Shown: positions 25,816-33,317 of the stretch, piece after piece
Position numbering within the stretch: the first letter of the stretch is position 1
Layout: each line of letters begins with the position of its first letter
The notes under the pieces: model-generated
Seen by the model: the letters and a program-made list of their open reading frames with translations, nothing else
Told to the model about the DNA's origin: nothing
The model's database searches: none
Program-made: the position numbers and the translations under genes
DNA from: Flavobacterium granuli
GTDB taxonomy: Bacteria > Bacteroidota > Bacteroidia > Flavobacteriales > Flavobacteriaceae
Length of the DNA stretch: 64,000 nucleotides
Direction: 5' to 3'
NCBI RefSeq assembly: GCF_900129705.1
Contig: NZ_FQWO01000003.1
Location: 296,111 to 360,110 of the forward strand

Positions 25816-27198
25816 TTATTTTTTTGACCAGCTTCTGTATTTATGACCTTTGAATGCGAAGAATATAATCATCATATATGCCGGTAATAACATTAAATAA
25901 GCGATTTGGTTTCCGCTTTTTGCCGTTTCTGCAACGCCATTTGCGTGATTAGCCGAATTGATTGTTTCTACCAAAGCACCATAAACTAATGGAAAAACGG
26001 CACCTCCTATGATTCCCATAATCAATATGGCACTGGCTATCTTGGTATATCCTCCTAAGTCCTGTAGTGCCATTGGCCAAATGGCAGGCCAGCAAAGCGC
26101 ATTGGCCAGTCCTAAAAGAGCCACTAAAAGAATTACTACTGGCAAAGCCGGAATTCCCGGTAATTGAACCATTATAGTTGGAGAAATAGCTACAATTAAT
26201 ACCACCAAAATTAAACCCAGAATACCGGAAGCTTTTAATGCCTGAACCTGAGAAACGTATTTTGGTATTAAGCTAATCCCTAAAATATAGCCCACTACCA
26301 TGGCTGTCATGGTAAATGAAGTTAGTTTTAAATAAAAATTTCCATCTTCACCGTAAACCCCTAATTGCTTACCAAAACCACCAATTGAATCTCCTGCCAA
26401 TACTTCGGCTGCAAGATACAACATCAAAGTAATGACTCCTAAAACTAGTTGAGGATATTGAAACGCATTTTTAATTTGTTTGAAAATACTCATGTGAGCT
26501 ACGTTTCCATCTTCGTCCAAATCAATTTCCGGCAAAGGAGATAATTTAACCATCAAAGCCAACACCAGAATGACAATTCCCATATAAATGTAAGGAGTTT
26601 GCAATTGCAACGCCAGCGCATCTAATGCTGCTGATTTGGCAACATTGTCAAGAGCTGCGATTTTTTCGGCAGTATAATCCTGCATGTTTGACAACACCAA
26701 AGCCGTTAACACTAAAGGAGCTATAAATCCTGCCAGTTTATTGGCAATTCCCAAAACGCTGATTCTGGCCGCTGCACTTTCTCTTGGGCCAATTACGACC
26801 ACATAAGGATTTGCCGCTGTTTGCAAAATGGCCAGACCGGTTCCCATAACAAATAAAGCGATTAGAAATAGAAGGAAAGTTCGGCTTTCGGCTGCAGGGT
26901 AAAACATAAATGCCCCAAAAGCAATAACCACCAATCCTAAGGAAACCCCGTTTTTATAACCCACCTTTTCAATTACCCAGGACGATGGAATCGCCATGAC
27001 AAAATAAGCGATATAAAAAGCAAAAGCCACAAAATAAGCTTGTGATGATGACAATTCGCAAGCCAATTCAAAAAACGGAATCAGCGGCCCATTGAGCCAG
27101 GTTACAAAACCTAAAATAAAAAATAATGCGGTTAAAATAACCATTGGAATCAATGCACTTCCCTGATTCTTATTAATTGTACTTTCAATTTTTGACAT
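25816..27198 (-). CDS. MFS sugar permease, FucP/NagP type
   Basis: This inner-membrane major facilitator of 460 residues has about 12 hydrophobic helices. The N-terminal part (FILGFVTWLNGPLIPFFELA) and the conserved NPYVVVIGPRESAAARI match the glucose/galactose/fucose/GlcNAc proton symporter group of Bacteroidota. It lies 40 bases before the NagB-LmbE fusion, which favours a hexosamine such as GlcNAc or GalNAc as substrate. Galactose or glucose cannot be excluded. A TAnnTTTG element on its strand (27254-27261) suggests it also has its own promoter, separate from the nucleotidyltransferase upstream. Confidence 0.9.
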   Translation of the reverse strand: MSKIESTINKNQGSALIPMVILTALFFILGFVTWLNGPLIPFFELACELSSSQAYFVAFAFYIAYFVMAIPSSWVIEKVGYKNGVSLGLVVIAFGAFMFYPAAESRTFLLFLIALFVMGTGLAILQTAANPYVVVIGPRESAAARISVLGIANKLAGFIAPLVLTALVLSNMQDYTAEKIAALDNVAKSAALDALALQLQTPYIYMGIVILVLALMVKLSPLPEIDLDEDGNVAHMSIFKQIKNAFQYPQLVLGVITLMLYLAAEVLAGDSIGGFGKQLGVYGEDGNFYLKLTSFTMTAMVVGYILGISLIPKYVSQVQALKASGILGLILVVLIVAISPTIMVQLPGIPALPVVILLVALLGLANALCWPAIWPMALQDLGGYTKIASAILIMGIIGGAVFPLVYGALVETINSANHANGVAETAKSGNQIAYLMLLPAYMMIIFFAFKGHKYRSWSKK

Positions 27199-27253
27199 CT
27201 AAATTTGGTTTAAAATAATGGTTAAATTAACGTGTTTTATTTATTTTTAAAAT

Positions 27254-27261
27254 CAAAAATA
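27254..27261 (-). promoter_or_regulatory. -7 promoter element for the MFS-nagB pair
   Basis: On the minus strand this reads TATTTTTG, an exact TAnnTTTG match, 56 bases before the MFS start. It lies in the 172-base gap after the nucleotidyltransferase. No well-spaced -33 box was found. Confidence 0.45.
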
Positions 27262-27370
27262 CCTCAAAAATCCGTTATGGTTTGCTTAGTATGCAAAAAA
27301 TGGATGAGAAATACTTTTTACTGATTTTTGTAATGATATTATTTTAAAAATCGTTTTTTATCTTCTTTTT

Positions 27371-28246
27371 TTACACATTCCAATCTAGTTCTGGATAGTG
27401 TTTTTTCAAATATTCTTTTACTTCTGCAATATCTTCCTTTGCAGTTAAGTCAGGAACATGCTCAGAAAAAGGGATTCCCAAAGCGACATTCCCTGCTTCT
27501 TTCAATGAATTCAAAAGTACGGTAGGCAATTCTTTTTCATCTCTTTCAGGATGTACAGGACAATTTTTTAGATAAGGATATAGCACTTCTCCTTTGAATT
27601 TAAAGGCATTCATGCTAACTCTTAATTTTCCTTCGGTATCTTTATAACTTTCTAAAACATCAGCTGTTGGTTTCTCAAGAATATCCAAAAGACAATTGTT
27701 CTCGTCTAGTTTTGCAATGGCAAAGCGAGAAATTCGTTCAGATGGGAATAGCATTGCGTCTCTGTCATAGCTGATAAAGGCATTTGGGCTATCTGTTTCT
27801 CTGAGAGCCAATAAGGCGGCTGTGGAATATAAATTATCACTGTTGCAAACAGAGTAGTACTGAGAGTTTAGTTCAGGATATTGTTCTACTGCTTGAAATA
27901 AAGCATCGGCGGTACCAAATGGTTTTACCCTTCCTTCGGGAATATATTGAGTGGCAAAAGAGATATTTAAGCCATGAAAATCATTGTTTTTATTTTCGCT
28001 ACCGTAAAATTCTTTGAATAAATCTCCTTGCTCGCCTATGATGATGTATATATTTTTATATCCAGCTCTTTTAGCATTTAATAAAAGATAGTCTAATAGT
28101 GGTCTGCCGTTTGGGCCAACGCCTATAAGTCCTTTACTTCTTTCGTTAGCTTGTGCAATTTCTTCCTCGCTTAAATTGTCTAATACAACTTGCTTTTTCA
28201 TTCTTGAAGAAGCACCACCGGCTAAAATGATTAAATTGTTATGCAT
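27371..28246 (-). CDS. sugar-1-phosphate nucleotidyltransferase-like protein
   Basis: The 291-residue cytoplasmic protein has the nucleotidyltransferase fold. Residues 5-18 (LIILAGGASSRMKK) form the nucleotide-binding loop. An unusual insert, VVLDNLSEEEIAQANERSKG, precedes the acceptor segment RPLLDYLLLNAKRAGYKNIYIIIGEQ. Later motifs are RVKPFGTADALFQAVEQYP and VCNSDNLYS, consistent with NDP-sugar pyrophosphorylases. The upstream GHMP kinase ends 27 bases before its start, so they form an operon and probably act in sequence: sugar to sugar-1-phosphate to NDP-sugar. The substrate is not identified. Promoter evidence ties the pair to GalNAc release and galactose use. Confidence 0.85.
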   Translation of the reverse strand: MHNNLIILAGGASSRMKKQVVLDNLSEEEIAQANERSKGLIGVGPNGRPLLDYLLLNAKRAGYKNIYIIIGEQGDLFKEFYGSENKNNDFHGLNISFATQYIPEGRVKPFGTADALFQAVEQYPELNSQYYSVCNSDNLYSTAALLALRETDSPNAFISYDRDAMLFPSERISRFAIAKLDENNCLLDILEKPTADVLESYKDTEGKLRVSMNAFKFKGEVLYPYLKNCPVHPERDEKELPTVLLNSLKEAGNVALGIPFSEHVPDLTAKEDIAEVKEYLKKHYPELDWNV

Positions 28247-28273
28247 GATTAGTTCTTTAAAGATTTAATTTAT

Positions 28274-29350
28274 TTATTCTATTCTTGATCCGGGATCAAC
28301 AGTTACTGCGTAGGCTTCAACTGCACCCGCAGCTAGTAAAGCTTCGACTACAGGAGCTTCATTTCCTGGCTCGGCCATTACTACAATGCTACCACCACCT
28401 CCTGAACCAACAATTTTAGCACCATAAGCGCCTGCTTTTAACGCGGCATTAATCATGGCATCTATCCTTGGGACGGTTATTTTTAATAAATCCCTTAATA
28501 CGGCATGATGCTTATTCATCAATGCGCCGATTTTTTTTAAATCAAGTACAGGTTTTTGAAATTCAATCAATGCCATTTTGGTATAATGATGATTTTTGAT
28601 GGCAGCTTCGAAGAAAGGAATTAAGCGATCCGGTAAATAATTGCGGTATTTATCTAAGTCTTCAATTTCGGTTTGGTGTAAATCAAAATCGGGAAAACTC
28701 TGTTTTATGGTACCTATGGCCAATAAAGCATTTCCTTTCAAATCCCCGATCAGACCGATTGTTTCTTTAGGAACGCCCGAAACGCCGGTTATAAGTCCGC
28801 CTAATTCATTTCCAATAACGGTAAAAGAAAAAGGATCTCGGGTGTCGATGTGCACGATATTACCAACGCCAATGCTGTAATGATCCATCATTCCTCCGGG
28901 CTCTCCATGTTCCACCACTTCAGATAAATAGCCCATTCTGGAAATGAATTCAGGAGTAATTTCTTCATTCACTCCATAAGCGGTGACTAAAAAATTAATC
29001 CATGCTAATAATAAGGCAGATGAACTTGAGGTGCCTGAGTTAATTGGGATATTTCCGGTTATTGTAATGTCGTAGCCAACATTTGGAATGCAGCCATGTC
29101 TTCTGAGTACTCTTAATGAAGAGGCGAAATAATCGCGTGGCTCTAATTGGGAAAAGGTTTGATTGATGTCTATGATTCTGAGTTGATCAATATCGACCAT
29201 ATTCAGTTTGAATACCCCACTATTATTTTGTACTGCCGTTAGCTTGATACTTCTACTGATTGCACAGGCGATGACAGGTAAACCCAGATAATCTTGATGA
29301 TCTCCAAAAAGACAGGTTCTGCCAGGTGCCAATGATATGATTTCCTTCAC
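28274..29350 (-). CDS. GHMP-family sugar kinase (galactokinase-like), substrate unknown
   Basis: The 358-residue cytoplasmic kinase has the GHMP fold. The N-terminal substrate motif is LAPGRTCLFGDHQDYLG (DHQDYLG at 17-23), resembling galactokinases. The ATP loop is IPINSGTSSSSALLL (101-115), and the third motif is KIVGSGGGGSIVV near the C-terminus. It differs from the bona fide GalK at 36128, where the first motif is GRINIIGEHIDYNDG, so a second substrate is likely. GHMP enzymes of this shape phosphorylate the anomeric hydroxyl of galactose, GalNAc, fucose, arabinose or glucuronate. It is the first gene of an operon with a nucleotidyltransferase and has two distinct promoter inputs upstream (29435-29496 and 29525-29571). 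Confidence 0.85.
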   Translation of the reverse strand: MKEIISLAPGRTCLFGDHQDYLGLPVIACAISRSIKLTAVQNNSGVFKLNMVDIDQLRIIDINQTFSQLEPRDYFASSLRVLRRHGCIPNVGYDITITGNIPINSGTSSSSALLLAWINFLVTAYGVNEEITPEFISRMGYLSEVVEHGEPGGMMDHYSIGVGNIVHIDTRDPFSFTVIGNELGGLITGVSGVPKETIGLIGDLKGNALLAIGTIKQSFPDFDLHQTEIEDLDKYRNYLPDRLIPFFEAAIKNHHYTKMALIEFQKPVLDLKKIGALMNKHHAVLRDLLKITVPRIDAMINAALKAGAYGAKIVGSGGGGSIVVMAEPGNEAPVVEALLAAGAVEAYAVTVDPGSRIE

Positions 29351-29434
29351 TTTGAATTTGTTAAAAATATTACTAAATAGCTATTTATATTGCTGTTGTT
29401 TGCTGATTATTTTATTTCTTATGCTTTTAATACA

Positions 29435-29496
29435 CGAAACTATAGATATAATATCAATAAAACAAGTAAAAGCATTAAAAATGTGTTCGAACACAT
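29435..29496 (-). promoter_or_regulatory. promoter module with ATGTGTTCGAACACAT operator (GHMP kinase operon)
   Basis: Read on the minus strand: the perfect 16-base palindrome ATGTGTTCGAACACAT (29496-29481), then 15 bases, TTG (29465-29463), 20 bases, and TAGTTTCG (29442-29435), one mismatch from TAnnTTTG. The same arrangement with the same spacings occurs at 31676-31737. By hand count, 54 of 63 bases agree without gaps. The operator centre falls around -60 relative to the expected start site, a place more usual for activation than repression. The LacI protein at 29748 is the nearest candidate binder. Confidence 0.72.
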
Positions 29497-29524
29497 TTTT
29501 TACACTAATTGATAATAAAAAAAT

Positions 29525-29571
29525 CAAAAATAAGGGTAGTTTTTAAATATATAACACCGGTACCTACCGGT
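29525..29571 (-). promoter_or_regulatory. second promoter with ACCGGTAGGTACCGGT motif (GHMP kinase operon)
   Basis: Read on the minus strand: ACCGGTAGGTACCGGT (29571-29556), 23 bases, then TATTTTTG (29532-29525), an exact TAnnTTTG match. The motif recurs at 34942-34957 upstream of galM with one difference and almost the same distance to a -7 box. The binding protein is not known. The GHMP kinase operon therefore appears to have tandem promoters under two regulators. Confidence 0.65.
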
Positions 29572-29747
29572 TTTTGGGTGTACTGCAAGTCAGTATTACT
29601 TTGTTTAAGAAGATTATTGTTAATTCTAAGTGTTTTAAAAGTATATTGAGTTAGGATTTTGGTAATAAATATTGAAATAGTGTTAATTCATTATTGATTT
29701 TTTAATTCAAAATGATTTAATCTAAAGTTTTTATATATTTGTCGGTG

Positions 29748-30788
29748 ATGGATAAAAAACTTACAATTAAAGATATTGCTCGGTTAGCCGGAGTTTCCAA
29801 AGGAACGGTGGATAGAGTCTTGCATAAAAGAGGAAAGGTTTCTCAGAAAGCTTTTGACAGTGTAAATGCTGTTCTAAATGAGATGGACTACGAACCCAAT
29901 CTGATTGCAAGAAATTTAAAAAATAATAAGATTTACTCTATTAGTGTCGTTATTCCTGATCCCTCATTTGATTCCTATTGGCTTCCATGTGTAAGAGGAA
30001 TTGAAGAGGCGATTAGAGAATTTAAGGCATTTAATTTGTCTATCAAAACCCATTATTTTAATCCCGAGAGTACCAAGTCATTTATAAACGTGAATGAAAC
30101 TGTTCTGGCTTTAGCACCCGATGCTGTTTTGCTGGCGCCTTTGTTTTATAAAGAAGCTTTAAATGTTGCTGAAAAATACCATGAAGAGGGGATAATTGTT
30201 AATACTTTTAATAATCAGGTACAATCCGAAGCGATTAAAAACTTTGTAGGGCAGGATTTATATCAAAGTGGGAGAGTGGCGGCCAGGTTATTGGATTTAC
30301 TTTCCAATAATGAACAACTTGCTATTATACACCTTAACGAAAGTTACAAGAATGCGGTACACATGCAGGAAAAAGAAAGAGGATTCAGAACCTATTTTAG
30401 TGAGAATAACGGACAGGATTCAAAAATTATTACGCTCAAATTAAAGAATCCAAGCATCGAAACTAATTTGGTTCAATTTCTTGAAGAAAATCCTAATGTA
30501 ACCGGAGTTTTTATTACCACATCCAAGGCATACCAAATTGCTAAAATTATTGGTGAAACTGAACACAGAAAAATAGCAATTATTGGTTATGATTTAATTG
30601 AGGAAAATGTGGCTTATTTGAAACAAGGAACTATTGATTTTTTGATACATCAAAATCCAAAAAGGCAAGCCTATCTGGGGATAACCTGCCTAGTGGATCA
30701 TTTTATTTTTAGCAAAGAAATTCCTAAAACAACTCTTTTGCCTATTGATATTGTTAACTCTGAAAATGCCAGTTTTTATATGGAATAG
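29748..30788 (+). CDS. LacI-family transcriptional regulator (second)
   Basis: The 346-residue regulator has an N-terminal helix-turn-helix (KKLTIKDIARLAGVSKGTVDRVL), a hinge (YEPNLIARNLKNNK) and a periplasmic-binding-protein-like sensor domain similar to ribose/galactose binders (IYSISVVIPDPSFDSYW). I choose the ATG at 29748. An exact -7 element, TATATTTG, ends only 6 bases earlier, so the message may be leaderless or nearly so. It is divergent from the GHMP kinase operon and is the likely binder of the two ATGTGTTCGAACACAT sites, a CG-centred dyad typical of LacI proteins. Its stop codon is one base from the stop of the convergent CBM9-like gene. Confidence 0.91.
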   Translation: MDKKLTIKDIARLAGVSKGTVDRVLHKRGKVSQKAFDSVNAVLNEMDYEPNLIARNLKNNKIYSISVVIPDPSFDSYWLPCVRGIEEAIREFKAFNLSIKTHYFNPESTKSFINVNETVLALAPDAVLLAPLFYKEALNVAEKYHEEGIIVNTFNNQVQSEAIKNFVGQDLYQSGRVAARLLDLLSNNEQLAIIHLNESYKNAVHMQEKERGFRTYFSENNGQDSKIITLKLKNPSIETNLVQFLEENPNVTGVFITTSKAYQIAKIIGETEHRKIAIIGYDLIEENVAYLKQGTIDFLIHQNPKRQAYLGITCLVDHFIFSKEIPKTTLLPIDIVNSENASFYME

Positions 30789-30789
30789 T

Positions 30790-31440
30790 TTAAGGCATTA
30801 AATGCAATATTCCAAAAGAGGTTGGCGTATGAAAATTAGGGGTTTCGGTTTTAGGGTTAATCCAAGTAATCCAAGTAGGTTCGAAGTTCTTGTTGTCTAT
30901 TGAATTGTATTTTGCCCTAAAAATTCCAGTTTCTATTTTGTCACCTTTAATCAAATGAAACTTTTTTAGGGATTCAATACTAATGGCTCCTTCAACGGTA
31001 AAACTAGTGTCGTTTTTGGATGATTTGACTGTGATGTCATTTTCTGGCCAATTCCAATTGTAGTCAAATTTTTTATTCGGATAGGCAATAAAATCCATTA
31101 TTCTGGCTTCGGTATCCATTTCAAGACAGTAGTAAGGATTCAAAGAACGATCAGGTCTGAAGAAAAGTTCTACTCGGTCAGAATTACCAATGCTGTATAC
31201 GCTATTGTCTTTTTTGTCTATATGAATGTTTGTGTCATATACTTTAAAGCAAAAAAACAGATAATTTTTATCCCACAAAGCTCTAAACTCAATTCTTGAA
31301 GGATTTTCACTACTCCAAGGAGATATGAAATTGGATAAAACGACTGCGTCTTTCCATAAAATGTTGTCTCCTTTACCTGTAATTTTTAATTTTTCATTTG
31401 CAATTAAATGTACTTCGTAGGTTTTGGCGTTTTGTTCCAT
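30790..31440 (-). CDS. CBM9-like carbohydrate-binding domain protein
   Basis: The 216-residue protein consists almost wholly of one CBM9/DOMON-like beta-sandwich. Its segments are EFRALWDKNYLFFCFKVYDTNIH, NSDRVELFFRPDRSLNPYYCLEMD and FTVEGAISIESL. No signal peptide or lipobox is present, which is odd for a binding module in a polysaccharide locus and suggests a cytoplasmic protein or a secretion route I cannot see. It is convergent with the second LacI gene and divergent from the DUF3472 gene. A TAnnTTTG element on its strand (TACATTTG, 31563-31570) is the probable -7 box. Function unknown; sugar binding is inferred from the fold only. Confidence 0.8.
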   Translation of the reverse strand: MEQNAKTYEVHLIANEKLKITGKGDNILWKDAVVLSNFISPWSSENPSRIEFRALWDKNYLFFCFKVYDTNIHIDKKDNSVYSIGNSDRVELFFRPDRSLNPYYCLEMDTEARIMDFIAYPNKKFDYNWNWPENDITVKSSKNDTSFTVEGAISIESLKKFHLIKGDKIETGIFRAKYNSIDNKNFEPTWITWINPKTETPNFHTPTSFGILHLMP

Positions 31441-31895
31441 ATTTATTGATTTCTGTTTACTTATTTGGTGTTTTTTTTTGAACTAAATTTATTGTTAGGC
31501 TGTTGCGAGAGATTAGGTGCAACAAAAAAATAAATTTAAACAAAAAATACGCTTATCAAAGTCAAATGTATAATTTTTTAAGAAAGGCTCTTATTGGTTT
31601 ATTTTGTTTGAAAGGCTAAAATTCAGAAAAAAAATTGTTTTAACAAGTTTTTTTGTGCTCGACAACATAAATATTATGTGTTCGAACACATTTTTACTGC
31701 CTTTTCTTGGTTTATTTAAATTTAATATATAGTTTCGTCGTATGTACTAATGTCATAAAGATTAATTAAGTGATTTTTATTTTCATTAAGAATACTGAAA
31801 AGTTTTAAATAAGATCCAATGCAAAATTGAAAAACCGTTTGCAGTAAATTGAATAAAGTTTTAAAAACTGAACATTAATAATTTATCCCCTAAAA
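31441..31895. other. divergent regulatory gap between CBM9-like and DUF3472 genes
   Basis: No gene is supported in these 455 bases. They hold a minus-strand -7 element (31563-31570) and the plus-strand module 31676-31737. The 158 bases from 31738 to the DUF3472 start are AT-rich with no further motif that I recognise. Confidence 0.55.
31676..31737 (+). promoter_or_regulatory. promoter module with ATGTGTTCGAACACAT operator (DUF3472/GH109 operon)
   Basis: The perfect palindrome ATGTGTTCGAACACAT (31676-31691) is followed by 15 bases, TTG (31707-31709), 20 bases and TAGTTTCG (31730-31737). All spacings equal those of the module at 29435-29496, which reads toward the GHMP kinase. The conservation extends through the spacer sequence. 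This predicts co-regulation of the two operons, probably by the LacI protein at 29748. Confidence 0.72.
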
Positions 31896-33221
31896 ATGAA
31901 AAATATATTTTATTTGTTTTTTGCTTTTTTATCGACATTGGTTTCTTGTGCAAGCAACAATGATTACTCGCAAAAAGCATCTGATAAAGAAGAACCAAAA
32001 GTTCAAATTTCATTGCCTTTAGCCGGTAATGCATATAGTTCTATGCATTTAGATAGTAGGACGATTACTGATAATGGTATAGAAAACTGGACGGATTCGA
32101 AAGAGTATTTTACAGCTTATTTTAGAGTTTCTAATCCGGGGACTTTCCAGGTTACAATAGAGGAATCAGTTGTGATTTCGGGTAAATCAGAATTGGAGTT
32201 TTCAATCAACAAGGAGTCAAAAAGAGTAAAACTAGATGCTTCTGCCCAAAAGAAAGCAATTGTAGTAGGAAATTGGAAAATTGCCAAAGAAGGGTATGTG
32301 GCCATTGTAATTAAAGGTTTAAATAAATCGGGAACAAACTTTCCTGCCATTAGCCGTTTGACTATCAGTAGTACTGATTATGTAGGAAAAATAGCTTACG
32401 TTCCTAATAATGAAGGTAATTTTTATCATTGGGGAAGGCGAGGGCCATCAGTGCATTTAAATTATCAGGCTCCTGAAAATGTGAATGCCGAATGGTATTA
32501 TAATGAATTGACCGTTCCTGCGGGTGAGGATAAAATAGGTTCTTATTTTATGGCCAATGGTTTTGGTGAAGGTTATTTTGGTATCCAAGTGAATTCGGAT
32601 AAAGAGAGAAAAGTTTTGTTTTCTGTTTGGAGTCCTTTCACGACAGATGACCCGAATAGTATTCCGGAATCGCACAAAATTAAATTGTTGAAAAAAGGGA
32701 ATAATGTAACCACAGGTGAATTTGGTAACGAGGGTTCAGGCGGACAAAGTTATTTGAAATACAATTGGATAGCCGGTACTACTTATAAATTTTTGCTTAG
32801 AGGTACACCTCAGGGAAATAATTCTACAAACTATACCTCCTATTTTTTTGCCCCAGAAACGGGCGAATGGCAATTAATTGCTAGTTTCAATAGGCCTCAG
32901 ACTAATACTTATTTAAAGCGTTTTCATTCGTTTTTAGAAAACTTTATTCCTGCTCAAGGGGATTTTTCGAGAAGGGTGGTATTCAATAACCAATGGTATT
33001 GTGATGACAAAGGGAATTGGAATGAATTGAATACCGCAAAATTTTCTGTAGACAATACAGCTAAACAGGGTTACAGAATGGATTATTCTGGAGGATTAGA
33101 CTCTGGAGGTTTTTATCTTAAAAATGGAGGTTTCTATAATGACTATTCTGTTCCGGGAGCTGTATTTACCAGACCTCTGACAAATAAAAAACCAAATATT
33201 AATTTTAACAGCTTACCTTAG
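31896..33221 (+). CDS. DUF5077/DUF3472-type lipoprotein
   Basis: This 441-residue lipoprotein has its acceptor Cys at residue 18 (STLVSCASNN). Residues 35-150 resemble a DUF5077-like carbohydrate-binding sandwich (ISLPLAGNAYSSMHLDSRTI). Residues 170-430 match the DUF3472 family, with NFYHWGRRGPSVHLNYQAP, VWSPFTTDDPNSIPESHKIKLL and GGQSYLKYNWIAGTTYKFLLRGTP. The biochemical function of DUF3472 is not known. Its genes are often found with glycosidases. It precedes the GH109-like gene by 96 bases and shares its promoter, so it may bind or process the same GalNAc-containing glycan at the cell surface. Confidence 0.85.
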   Translation: MKNIFYLFFAFLSTLVSCASNNDYSQKASDKEEPKVQISLPLAGNAYSSMHLDSRTITDNGIENWTDSKEYFTAYFRVSNPGTFQVTIEESVVISGKSELEFSINKESKRVKLDASAQKKAIVVGNWKIAKEGYVAIVIKGLNKSGTNFPAISRLTISSTDYVGKIAYVPNNEGNFYHWGRRGPSVHLNYQAPENVNAEWYYNELTVPAGEDKIGSYFMANGFGEGYFGIQVNSDKERKVLFSVWSPFTTDDPNSIPESHKIKLLKKGNNVTTGEFGNEGSGGQSYLKYNWIAGTTYKFLLRGTPQGNNSTNYTSYFFAPETGEWQLIASFNRPQTNTYLKRFHSFLENFIPAQGDFSRRVVFNNQWYCDDKGNWNELNTAKFSVDNTAKQGYRMDYSGGLDSGGFYLKNGGFYNDYSVPGAVFTRPLTNKKPNINFNSLP

Positions 33222-33262
33222 AAAAGATTTATATTTTTGAAAATCAAGGTAGAAAACATAAA

Positions 33263-33285
33263 AATGATACCGTCTAAGTATCATT
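33263..33285. repeat. short inverted repeat between DUF3472 and GH109 genes
   Basis: AATGATAC (33263-33270) and GTATCATT (33278-33285) form an 8-base stem with a 7-base loop. No T tract follows, so it is at most a processing or attenuation hairpin inside the operon. Confidence 0.35.
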
Positions 33286-33317
33286 CCTATTATTAAAACT
33301 AAATAAATTAATTTGAC

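Larger units (their letters stand above)
29351..29747. other. divergent regulatory gap between GHMP kinase and LacI genes
   Basis: This 397-base gap contains no gene I can support. It holds two minus-strand promoter modules (29435-29496 and 29525-29571) and a plus-strand -7 element TATATTTG at 29734-29741 for the LacI gene. A plus-strand frame at 29337-29546 has low-complexity composition and spans the promoter; I do not count it as a gene. Confidence 0.6.

Noticed and set aside
27340..27365. AT-rich near-dyad around AAAATCGTTTT as another LacI operator
   Set aside because: It lies just after a stop codon rather than before a gene, lacks the TTTACTAAA half-site, and is expected by chance in this composition.
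29337..29546. 69-codon plus-strand frame in the divergent gap
   Set aside because: It runs over the promoter modules and is low-complexity hydrophobic sequence without similarity I recognise.
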